From Thiolapillus brandeum (lineage in GTDB: Bacteria; Pseudomonadota; Gammaproteobacteria; Chromatiales; Chromatiaceae): 64,000 nt of DNA. Within the stretch, counting starts at the first letter, position 1; every line of letters starts with the position of its first letter. The notes below the pieces were generated by a model that was given only the letters and a program-made list of their open reading frames with translations, had not been told where the DNA came from and ran no database searches. Made by a program: the position numbers and the translations under genes. Where the stretch lies: NCBI RefSeq assembly GCF_000828615.1, contig NZ_AP012273.1:1488001-1552000 (forward strand), given 5' to 3'. This document shows positions 56,959 through 64,000 of this stretch, one piece after another.

Positions 56959-57480
56959 ATGAACAGCAAGGCTGACAAGGATAAGACAACCCGCCCCCGT
57001 TGGCGACGCTGGTTTTGGGATATTCTGCTGATCCTGGCGGTGATCATTGGCATCCAGCTCTGGCAAACCCGCAACCTGCCCACGGGGCCTGCGCCTGCAC
57101 TGGAGGGCGTATTGCTGGATGGCACGCCTGTGTCTCTGGCGGATTATCGTGGTCGGCCCGTGCTGGTGCACTTCTGGGCGACCTGGTGCCCGGTTTGCCG
57201 TACAGAAGAGGGAAGCATCAACGCCATCTCCAGGGATTATCAGGTGTTGAGTGTGGCCACCACTTCCGGGGAAGAGCAGGAAGTGGCTGCCTATCTGAAG
57301 AAAAATGGCCTGGATTTCCCGGTGATCCCTGATGCATCAGGGATCACCGGGGTAGCCTGGGGGGTACGCGGGGTTCCCAGCAGTTTCATCATAGACGCCG
57401 ATGGCCGGATCCGTCATGCCGCAGTAGGCTATACCACGGAGCTGGGATTGCGTTTGCGTTTATGGATGGCGGGTTTTTGA
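56959..57480 (+). CDS. TlpA/ScsD-like membrane-anchored thioredoxin
   Basis: 173 aa from the ATG at 56959; an ATG at 56941 is possible but overlaps the divergent gene. An N-terminal membrane anchor (WFWDILLILAVIIGIQLWQ) precedes a TlpA-type domain with active site WATWCPVCRTEEGS and cis-Pro region VRGVPSSFIIDADG. It probably acts as a periplasmic disulfide reductase. The TGA stop is the first codon of a short copy of the structured repeat. Confidence 0.9.
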   Translation: MNSKADKDKTTRPRWRRWFWDILLILAVIIGIQLWQTRNLPTGPAPALEGVLLDGTPVSLADYRGRPVLVHFWATWCPVCRTEEGSINAISRDYQVLSVATTSGEEQEVAAYLKKNGLDFPVIPDASGITGVAWGVRGVPSSFIIDADGRIRHAAVGYTTELGLRLRLWMAGF

Positions 57481-57510
57481 CAAGGACATTGAAAAAGTCC
57501 TTCCATGGGG
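57478..57510 (+). repeat. Structured repeat, fragment copy D
   Basis: TGACAAGGACATTGAAAAAG then TCCTTCCATGGGG. It matches the first 33 nt of copy C apart from four or five substitutions and then stops mid-loop. The TGA is the stop of the upstream TlpA-like gene. Confidence 0.65.
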
Positions 57511-57543
57511 GGCATCAAGTAGATTCCCGGTGCCGCGAAATGA

Positions 57544-57777
57544 TCAGATATCGCCAATCACCCGCTCATCCCGGGGAATACTCAGCAGTTTTTCCGCTTC
57601 CACCTGGTTTTTGGCAAATACCAGGCGGAATTCCTGCTGATCCCGATCAGGATGGGCGTCTCGCTCTTCTTTCACCCTCAGCTTGGCTTCCCGGTACTTG
57701 GGGTAGGTTTCCAGGTAGGTCAGCAGTTTGGCGCCTGAATCCGGGTGAGTGACGACTTCATAGACAAAATACGGCAT
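57544..57777 (-). CDS. Conserved 77-aa protein, unknown function
   Basis: 77 aa, starting after AACAGGAGAATAACC. MPYFVYEVVTHPDSGAKLLTYLETYPKYREAKLRVKEERDAHP suggests a small alpha/beta protein with a charged helix, ending FAKNQVEAEKLLSIPRDERVIGDI. I recall similar short proteins in chemolithotrophic beta- and gammaproteobacteria but cannot confirm it. It lies 39 nt downstream of the Lpd-like gene on the same strand. Confidence 0.75.
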   Translation of the reverse strand: MPYFVYEVVTHPDSGAKLLTYLETYPKYREAKLRVKEERDAHPDRDQQEFRLVFAKNQVEAEKLLSIPRDERVIGDI

Positions 57778-57816
57778 GGTTATTCTCCTGTTTTATCAAT
57801 ATCTTAAATAAACTAC

Positions 57817-59232
57817 CTAATCTATTGATATAAGTTCTGCGATAGGGCCGGCGTTCTTTGCCTCCACCTGGTGGTACAGGGAGGTGAGGGCGGCCTGCAG
57901 GGCTTCTTCCATGACCGGATGGTAGAAGGGCATCTGAATCAGCTCACCTACCGTCATTTCCTTCTGAATGCACCAGGCCAGCAAATGGGCCAGGTTCTCT
58001 CCCCGGGGAGCAACCATCTCCGCGCCCAGCAACCGACCGCTCTGCTTGTCGGCATAGACGCGAATGGTGCCGCGGTTCTTGCCCATGATCAGGGCGCGGC
58101 CCACAGGAGCTATTTTCATTTCTCCCACTTTGAAGCTGTCTGCTTCGAGATCGGCAAATCGGCTTCCCACACTGATGATGTTGGGATCACTGAATACGAT
58201 AGCCAGAGGCGTTTTGCGCTGGAAGGCGCGGATTTCATCATGACCGGCGTTGTACCCGGCGATTTTGCCCTCGTCTCCGGCTTCATGGAGAATGGGGCGG
58301 TCGGCGTTCACATCCCCCGCGAGGAACAGGGGGTGGTCGCCGATCTGCATGGTATTGGGGTTGTAGGCAGGGATGCCTCTTTCATCCAGGGCTATGCCCA
58401 GCTTGTCCAGACCCAGCCTGTCCAGATTCGGACGGCGGCCCAGGCTGGCAAATATCTTGTCCACCACCACGCTGTTCTCACCCGCCGTCACCCTGAGACG
58501 GCCATCAGGTTCTTCGGTGATCTCCGCGCCCTGGCCAAGCCACAGGGGAAACTCCTTGCCAATGACCTCGATGGCGGCCTTGTTGACTTCGGGATCCGTG
58601 ATGCCGCCGATGTTTTCAGACAGGTCGATGCCGGTGACTTTCACCCCCAGGCGGGCGATGGCTTGTCCCAGTTCCAGCCCAATGACCCCAAGGCCGATGA
58701 CCGCCATGGAAGCTGGCAGGTCTTCCAGCTCAAAGAACTCATCCGTGGTAACGATACGGTCGCCAAAGGCCTTCCAGGCTTCCGGGACAATAGGCGTGGA
58801 GCCCGTGGCAATCACAAATTTTTCGGCACGAATGCGCTGACCATCTTCCAGTTCCACCACCCCAGGCTCGACAAAGCGCGCATATTGCTGGATGAATACA
58901 TCCTCGCTCAAATGATCGGTGCTGTTGGACAGAACACGATCGACGAAGTTGTCGCGCAGATCCCGGGTATGCTCCAGTGCCTCGGGAATGTCCATTTTCA
59001 ACTGTTCGCCACCTTCGATGCCTTCCCGTACGAACAGACTGCGGCGATGAAAGTCTTCCGCCACCTGGATAATCGCCTTGGAAGGCATGCAGCCCACGCG
59101 GGCGCAGGTGGTGCCGGGCTCGCCGCCGTTGATGAGCACAAAATCCTTCTCTGCACGCTTTACGCGTCCCATGGCATTGAGGCCGGCAGTACCGGATCCT
59201 ATGATGGCCACATCGACTTTTCTTTCTTCCAC
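57817..59232 (-). CDS. Dihydrolipoamide dehydrogenase-like flavoprotein
   Basis: 471 aa from a GTG start after GAGGAAGAATC. FAD-binding IIGSGTAGLNA, redox disulfide CARVGC (C-x4-C), NAD-binding VIGLGVIGLELGQA, second FAD motif LFLAGDVNADRPILHEAGDEG, and the catalytic HPVMEE near the C-terminus. It resembles the stand-alone Lpd of sulfur oxidisers more than the pyruvate dehydrogenase E3, but no E1/E2, lipoate-binding or hdr genes are adjacent, so its partner is unknown. Confidence 0.88.
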   Translation of the reverse strand: MEERKVDVAIIGSGTAGLNAMGRVKRAEKDFVLINGGEPGTTCARVGCMPSKAIIQVAEDFHRRSLFVREGIEGGEQLKMDIPEALEHTRDLRDNFVDRVLSNSTDHLSEDVFIQQYARFVEPGVVELEDGQRIRAEKFVIATGSTPIVPEAWKAFGDRIVTTDEFFELEDLPASMAVIGLGVIGLELGQAIARLGVKVTGIDLSENIGGITDPEVNKAAIEVIGKEFPLWLGQGAEITEEPDGRLRVTAGENSVVVDKIFASLGRRPNLDRLGLDKLGIALDERGIPAYNPNTMQIGDHPLFLAGDVNADRPILHEAGDEGKIAGYNAGHDEIRAFQRKTPLAIVFSDPNIISVGSRFADLEADSFKVGEMKIAPVGRALIMGKNRGTIRVYADKQSGRLLGAEMVAPRGENLAHLLAWCIQKEMTVGELIQMPFYHPVMEEALQAALTSLYHQVEAKNAGPIAELISID

Positions 59233-59292
59233 GATTCTTCCTCAGGCTTGTTATTTGTAACAGCCGACTATTCTAACGGGTTTGAGGAAGCA

Positions 59293-59574
59293 TCACATAC
59301 CGGGTTGGGGTGTGGGAATCGCCACAGGTGGCCGGGAGCGGGGGGCAGGCGCCAACGGGTAGGGTGGCGGATAAGGCACCGATGGCGGAGTGTTGCGCAA
59401 ATACCAGGAGGGATGCGGTGCCGCAGGGTAGCCCCGGGGGCTGAATGCATGATGCCCGGACCGGTCATGGGAGCCTGCGCCCATGGCAAAGCGCAAACAG
59501 AAAAAAGCCTGGGCCTGTTGCAAAGGCAGCAATACGAGACAGGAAAGCAACAGGATCCTGCGGGTTCCGGGCAT
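59293..59574 (-). CDS. Small secreted Pro/His/Tyr-rich protein
   Basis: 93 aa from the ATG at 59574 (GGAACTTGCC upstream). A clear signal peptide (RRILLLSCLVLLPLQQAQA) is followed by FFCLRFAMGAGSHDRSGHH and a repetitive Pro-rich tail (PPSVPYPPPYPLAPAP). Low-complexity exported proteins of this kind occur in sulfur-storing bacteria among others; there is not enough to call it a sulfur-globule protein. Divergent from htpG. Confidence 0.5.
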   Translation of the reverse strand: MPGTRRILLLSCLVLLPLQQAQAFFCLRFAMGAGSHDRSGHHAFSPRGYPAAPHPSWYLRNTPPSVPYPPPYPLAPAPRSRPPVAIPTPQPGM

Positions 59575-59721
59575 GGCAAGTTCCAAAAAAACGGATGAGT
59601 TCAGAACAGTATGGCAGATTCCGGAGAATTTTCTGCACGGCCTTGAAATTCCCGGGCTGTGCCCCAAGATAAAGCCCGATTCTCTACCATATTCAACACA
59701 TTGATCAGGAGTTTTCTGCAC

Positions 59722-61632
59722 ATGACCGTAGAAGCACACAAGGAAACCATGGAATTTCAGGCGGAAGTCAGTCAGGTACTGAACCTGGTGATCCGCTCTT
59801 TGTACAGCAACAAGGAAATCTTTTTGCGCGAACTGATTTCAAATGCTTCCGATGCAGCGGAGAAGCTGCGCTTCGAGGCGTTGTCCGATGACGCTTTGTT
59901 CGAGGATGACCCAAATCTGCGCATCCGGGTCTGGACAGACAAGGAGGCTGGCACTCTTACCGTGGCAGACAACGGCATCGGCATGACCCGCGATGAAGTC
60001 ATGGATACCATCGGCACCATCGCCAGCTCGGGTACCAGGAAGTTTCTGGAAAACCTCAGTGGTGATGCTGCTCAGGACAGCCAGCTCATTGGCCAGTTCG
60101 GGGTGGGTTTCTATTCTGCGTTTATCGTGGCCGACAAGGTGACTCTGACCACCCGCCGGGCTGGCATGGAGCCGGAGCATGGGGTGCGCTGGGAATCCAC
60201 CGGGGAGGGGAGCTACAGCATTGAAACCCTGGAAAAACCCGAACGTGGCACAGAGATTACCCTGCATCTGCGCGAGGATGAGAAAGAGTTTCTGGACGGC
60301 TGGCGTCTGCGTCAGATCATCAACAAGTTCTCCGATCATCTGACTATTCCCATCGAGATGCCCAAGGAGGCCATGGGTGAAGAGGAGGAAGACAAGAACC
60401 CGGAAACCGAGTGGGAACAAGTCAACAAGGGTGTCGCCCTGTGGATGCGCAACAAGTCCGAGATCACCGATGAGGAGTACCAGGATTTCTACAAGTCCAT
60501 TTCCCATGATTTCGAGGATCCCCTGGCCTGGGTGCACAACCGGGTGGAAGGCAGCAATGAGTACACATCCTTGCTGTTCATTCCCTCCAAGGCGCCTTTT
60601 GATCTGTGGGATCGGGAACAAAAGCATGGGGTCAAGCTTTACGTGCGCCGGGTATTCGTAATGGATGAGGCCGACAAGCTCATGCCTCATTACCTGCGGT
60701 TTGTAAAAGGTGTGGTGGATTCCGATGATCTGCCCCTCAATGTGTCCCGGGAACTGTTACAGCACAATCGCAAGATCGACACCATCCGCAGCGCCAACGT
60801 AAAGCGCATTCTGGGGCTGCTCGAAAAGATGGCCAAGAATGAAGCGGACAAGTACCAGAAATTCTGGACCGAATTTGGCAAGGTGCTCAAGGAAGGTCCG
60901 GCAGAGGATTTCGCCAACAAGGAGCGCGTGGCCGGCCTGTTCCGTTTTGCCACTACCAAATCTGAAGGGGATGGGCAGGTCGTCTCCCTGGATGAGTATG
61001 TCGAGCGGATGGCGGAGAAGCAGGAAAAGATCTACTACCTCACCGCCGATTCCCTGGCGGCAGCACGCAACAGTCCGCATCTGGAGATCTTCAAGAAAAA
61101 GGACATTGAAGTGCTGCTCATGACTGACCGGGTGGATGAATGGCTCATGTCTCACCTGAATGAATACAAGGGCAAGTCGTTCCAGTCTGTTACCAAGGGG
61201 CAACTGGATCTGGGCGACCTCGAAAACGAGGAAGAAAAGGAGCAATTGGAAAAAGTTGCGGAGGAGCACAAGCCGCTGCTGGAACGTATCAAGGAGACCC
61301 TGGGTGATAAAATCAAGGACGTGCGCGTATCCAGCCGCCTGGTGGATTCACCCGCCTGCCTGGTGGTGGATGAGTATGATATGAGCCAGAATCTGGCTCG
61401 GGTGCTCAAGCAGTTGGGGCAGGATGCACCCATGCCCACCCCCATCATGGAGCTCAACCTGGAGCATCCTCTGGTGGAGCGGCTGGAGCAGGAAAAGGAA
61501 GACCCGCGTTTTGCGGAACTGGTGCATCTGCTCTATGATCAAAGTCTGTTGGCGGAAGGCGGCCAGCTGGAGGATCCCGCGGGGTTCGTGCACCGGTTGA
61601 ACCGTTTGATGCTGGATATGTCTAAAGCCTGA
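59722..61632 (+). CDS. htpG: Molecular chaperone HtpG (Hsp90)
   Basis: 636 aa from the ATG at 59722. N-terminal GHKL ATPase (LRELISNASDAAEKLRFEAL, DNGIGMTRDEVMDTIGTIASSGT, GQFGVGFYSAFIVADKV), middle domain with the catalytic Arg segment (DLPLNVSRELLQ) and C-terminal dimerisation domain are complete. It is an ATP-dependent cytosolic stress chaperone. A hairpin follows 82 nt after the stop. Confidence 0.97.
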   Translation: MTVEAHKETMEFQAEVSQVLNLVIRSLYSNKEIFLRELISNASDAAEKLRFEALSDDALFEDDPNLRIRVWTDKEAGTLTVADNGIGMTRDEVMDTIGTIASSGTRKFLENLSGDAAQDSQLIGQFGVGFYSAFIVADKVTLTTRRAGMEPEHGVRWESTGEGSYSIETLEKPERGTEITLHLREDEKEFLDGWRLRQIINKFSDHLTIPIEMPKEAMGEEEEDKNPETEWEQVNKGVALWMRNKSEITDEEYQDFYKSISHDFEDPLAWVHNRVEGSNEYTSLLFIPSKAPFDLWDREQKHGVKLYVRRVFVMDEADKLMPHYLRFVKGVVDSDDLPLNVSRELLQHNRKIDTIRSANVKRILGLLEKMAKNEADKYQKFWTEFGKVLKEGPAEDFANKERVAGLFRFATTKSEGDGQVVSLDEYVERMAEKQEKIYYLTADSLAAARNSPHLEIFKKKDIEVLLMTDRVDEWLMSHLNEYKGKSFQSVTKGQLDLGDLENEEEKEQLEKVAEEHKPLLERIKETLGDKIKDVRVSSRLVDSPACLVVDEYDMSQNLARVLKQLGQDAPMPTPIMELNLEHPLVERLEQEKEDPRFAELVHLLYDQSLLAEGGQLEDPAGFVHRLNRLMLDMSKA

Positions 61633-61713
61633 ATCCATTAGGTCATCAGAGTGCAGCCTGCCCTGCGCCCTCTCTGAACTGCGGATTCAGGTGAACGATA
61701 TATCCTGGAGAGT

Positions 61714-61748
61714 AGGAAGCCGCGCACACTTTCGTGTCACGGCTTCCT
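61714..61748 (+). terminator. Hairpin after htpG
   Basis: AGGAAGCCG and CGGCTTCCT form a 9-bp stem, extended by an inner CACAC/GTGT pairing. No T-run follows, so intrinsic termination is uncertain. The rest of the 61633-61853 gap is unremarkable. Confidence 0.45.
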
Positions 61749-61853
61749 GCTACCCTGTTTATGGCTGGCGCTTGCCGGTATTTGAATGCCGTTTGATGGC
61801 AGGATTCAAGTTCATGACTTGATCGAAGATCCCCAAGGGAAGGTGTCGATATT

Positions 61854-62459
61854 ATGCAAAAATCCATGAGGAAACTGTGGCTACTGCTGGTCATTTGCCT
61901 GATGCCGGGTTTATTGCCGGCTTCCAGCATTAAACGTGCGGACATGACAGAAATAACCCGCGACTCCCAGTTGGTCTTTGAAGGGCGTGTTATTGGTACG
62001 CGGGTGGAGCAGTTGCCAGGGGAACGATCCCTTCATACCTGGGTTCGATTCGAGATACTGGATGTCATCAAGGGCAGCTACAATAAACCTTTCATCGAAC
62101 TTTCTTTTCTCGGTGGAACCCGGGGTGACCTGACCGTCAAGGTGTCAGACATGCAGATTCCCCACATGGGTGAACATGGCATATATTTTGTGGAAGATAC
62201 CGGACGGCGCCTGGTCAATCCCCTGGTGGGGTGGTCCCAGGGGCACTTTCTGGTGAAGTACGACCGGAAGCTGAAGCGTCAGACCATTACCACCCTGGAT
62301 GGGCAGGTTGTCCGTGACATCGATACCACGGCCCGTAAGTCCAACATGGCGGAACTCAGCCACGGTATTGCCTACGGTGTCATCACCCGGGGAGGTGCGG
62401 AAAAATCTTCCATCGGCCCGGAAGATTTCAAATCACTGATCAGGGGGATGGCCCAATGA
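61854..62459 (+). CDS. Secreted protein of unknown function, partner of the matrixin
   Basis: 201 aa. Signal peptide (MRKLWLLLVICLMPGLLPAS). The mature part contains LVFEGRVIGTRVEQ, WVRFEILDVIKGSYNKPFIELSFLGGTRGD and GEHGIYFVEDTGRRLVNPLVGWSQGHF. I recall this pattern in uncharacterised exported proteins encoded next to matrixin-like proteases. Its stop overlaps the matrixin start (ATGA), so the two are translationally coupled. It could act as a propeptide, inhibitor or chaperone of the protease; this is inference. Confidence 0.75.
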   Translation: MQKSMRKLWLLLVICLMPGLLPASSIKRADMTEITRDSQLVFEGRVIGTRVEQLPGERSLHTWVRFEILDVIKGSYNKPFIELSFLGGTRGDLTVKVSDMQIPHMGEHGIYFVEDTGRRLVNPLVGWSQGHFLVKYDRKLKRQTITTLDGQVVRDIDTTARKSNMAELSHGIAYGVITRGGAEKSSIGPEDFKSLIRGMAQ

Positions 62460-63619
62460 CAGCAAGAGCAATGATTGCCACCCTTATCCTTGGTCTGAGT
62501 GCAAACCACCAGGCCAGCGCCTATGTGCTGGACGGCTCCAGCTGGCCGGACGGCAAAACCACATTTCATATTGGCATCACCAACCATGGTTCGGCTAACA
62601 GCCCCAGCGGGATTTCCTGGAATACCGCATTCCGCGAAGCCGCAGGCAAATGGAATGCCCAATCCAACTTTGTATTTACCGTAGATGAAAACGACCCTTC
62701 AAACCCTTGCGCCGGCGTGGGCAGTTATCCCCAGGATGGTTTCCGCAACGGGGCGGATTTTCGTCCCAAGGTATGCAACCAGGTGGACGGCACCGAAGAC
62801 GACTACGGCAACAAGACCCTTGCAGTGACCGTCAGCTATGTATTCACGAGTAAGCCGGAGGAGAAAGTCGAAACCGACATTTTTTTCAATGATGCTGAAT
62901 CCTGGGATATCTACGACGGGGCCGCGCGCGCCAGTTTTGACTTCAGGCGGGTGGCTTTGCACGAACTGGGCCATGTCATGGGACTGGGCCACGAAGAGAG
63001 CAACCCCGCGATCATGCAGCCTACAATAGGGGACAACTACAGCCTGTTGGCGGATGATATTGCCGGTGCACAGGCATTGTATGGAACCGGTAGTGGCCCC
63101 GGGGATCCGCCCATACGCATGTCTATTGAAGAGCCGTTCAATGGCGATGTAAAAAGCGGCATCAGCAACTTTCGCGGCTGGGTGGTTTCCAAGAATCCTC
63201 TGGTATCCCTGACCCTTTACCGGGATGGCGTGCTGTTCGATACCCTGGATCACAATGGCAAGCGGGTGGACGTGGGCAACCAGTTCCCGGATTATCCGGG
63301 ATCGGCCAATTCCGGCTTCTCATTCACCACCAATTTCGGCCTCCTGTCCGCCGCTCAGCATCAATACCGGCTGGTGGCCAGGGATAATCAGGGAAACACC
63401 CTGGAAAAGACCGTTTCCTTTGATGTGGAGCGTTTCGACAACGCCTGGGTAGGTGATGACAACCTGATTTCCCTGGATAACGCCAGCACTCAGATCAGTG
63501 GAAGCCGGGAAATCAGGATTAACGGGATGATTCATGATGGCAAGGAATATCAAGTTATATTAAACTGGAAGAAAGCGCGGCAAGGATTTGATATAAAAGA
63601 AATAAACAGGACACAGTAA
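62456..63619 (+). CDS. Secreted matrixin-like zinc metalloprotease
   Basis: 387 aa. A signal peptide (about residues 1-21, ending near QASA) precedes an M10-type domain with the zinc motif HELGHVMGLGH (HExxHxxGxxH, about residue 167) and a downstream Met (AIMQPTIGDNYSLLADDIAGAQALYG) as the Met-turn. The C-terminal 170 residues look like an Ig-like beta domain (SGISNFRGWVVSKNPLVSLTLYRDG). No cysteine-switch propeptide is visible. Coupled to the preceding gene by a 4-nt overlap. Confidence 0.88.
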   Translation: MTARAMIATLILGLSANHQASAYVLDGSSWPDGKTTFHIGITNHGSANSPSGISWNTAFREAAGKWNAQSNFVFTVDENDPSNPCAGVGSYPQDGFRNGADFRPKVCNQVDGTEDDYGNKTLAVTVSYVFTSKPEEKVETDIFFNDAESWDIYDGAARASFDFRRVALHELGHVMGLGHEESNPAIMQPTIGDNYSLLADDIAGAQALYGTGSGPGDPPIRMSIEEPFNGDVKSGISNFRGWVVSKNPLVSLTLYRDGVLFDTLDHNGKRVDVGNQFPDYPGSANSGFSFTTNFGLLSAAQHQYRLVARDNQGNTLEKTVSFDVERFDNAWVGDDNLISLDNASTQISGSREIRINGMIHDGKEYQVILNWKKARQGFDIKEINRTQ

Positions 63620-63646
63620 GTCTGGATCAGGTGTGTCCGGCCATAA

Positions 63647-64000
<354 letters not shown>

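Noticed and set aside
57871-59598. 575-codon plus-strand open frame opposite the Lpd-like gene
   Set aside because: It is the antisense shadow of a strongly conserved flavoprotein. It contains no domain, and such frames are common opposite GC-rich genes.

Overview
The window is chromosomal DNA of a motile gammaproteobacterium. The first 38 kb is one large polar-flagellum gene cluster of the Pseudomonas/Vibrio type: a FlrB/FlrC two-component pair, FlhF/FlhG, FliA, and sigma-54 and sigma-28 promoter sequences. The tmRNA tag ANDDNYALAA is one residue away from the enterobacterial tag. Gene content (SEC-C protein, LemA/M48 pair, a lipoamide-dehydrogenase-like enzyme beside a 77-aa conserved protein) would suit a Chromatiales-like, possibly sulfur-oxidising, lineage. 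That placement is inference.

Layout. 1-6.2 kb: flgG (5' end outside the window), flgH, flgI, flgJ, then flgK-flgL behind a sigma-28 site. 6.2-11.7 kb: two duplicated flagellin genes, each with its own sigma-28 promoter, then flaG, fliD (sigma-54 promoter), fliS and a fliT-like gene. 11.7-15 kb: a conserved unknown gene on the minus strand, then flrB-flrC. 15.1-20.6 kb: fliE-F-G-H-I-J with overlapping genes. 20.6-23.6 kb: a minus-strand REC-HPt-REC-PAS-GGDEF-EAL protein. 23.8-36.9 kb: fliK and fliL-M-N-O-P-Q-R-flhB-flhA-flhF-flhG-fliA, with sigma-54 sites before fliK and fliL. 36.9-38.2 kb: a small ORF and a membrane SPOR-domain protein, where related clusters usually carry che and mot genes. 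None of those are in the window.

38.5-42.4 kb is an accessory stretch: a lipoprotein, a TGA-interrupted ORF, a frameshifted Phd-type antitoxin remnant, and a 614-aa orphan protein whose 3' end runs into a palindromic repeat. It ends at ssrA (tmRNA, minus strand). 42.7-51.4 kb is housekeeping: a membrane protein, an EamA exporter, an M48 protease with LemA, a DsbA-like protein and HrpA. 51.7-53.65 kb holds a HipB/HipA-type module bracketed by copies of a 28-bp repeat. 53.9-64 kb has redox proteins, a lytic transglycosylase, a glycosyltransferase, an Lpd-like flavoprotein, HtpG, a two-gene secreted matrixin cassette and the start of adk.

The most unusual non-coding signal is a family of structured repeats of about 165 bp. 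It has three long copies (after flgL, after fliS and at the fliK stop codon), an inverted internally deleted copy beside the fliC2 promoter, and a short fragment at the stop codon of the TlpA-like gene. A full unit folds into up to five consecutive hairpins. No CRISPR array, insertion-sequence transposase, integrase or rRNA was seen.
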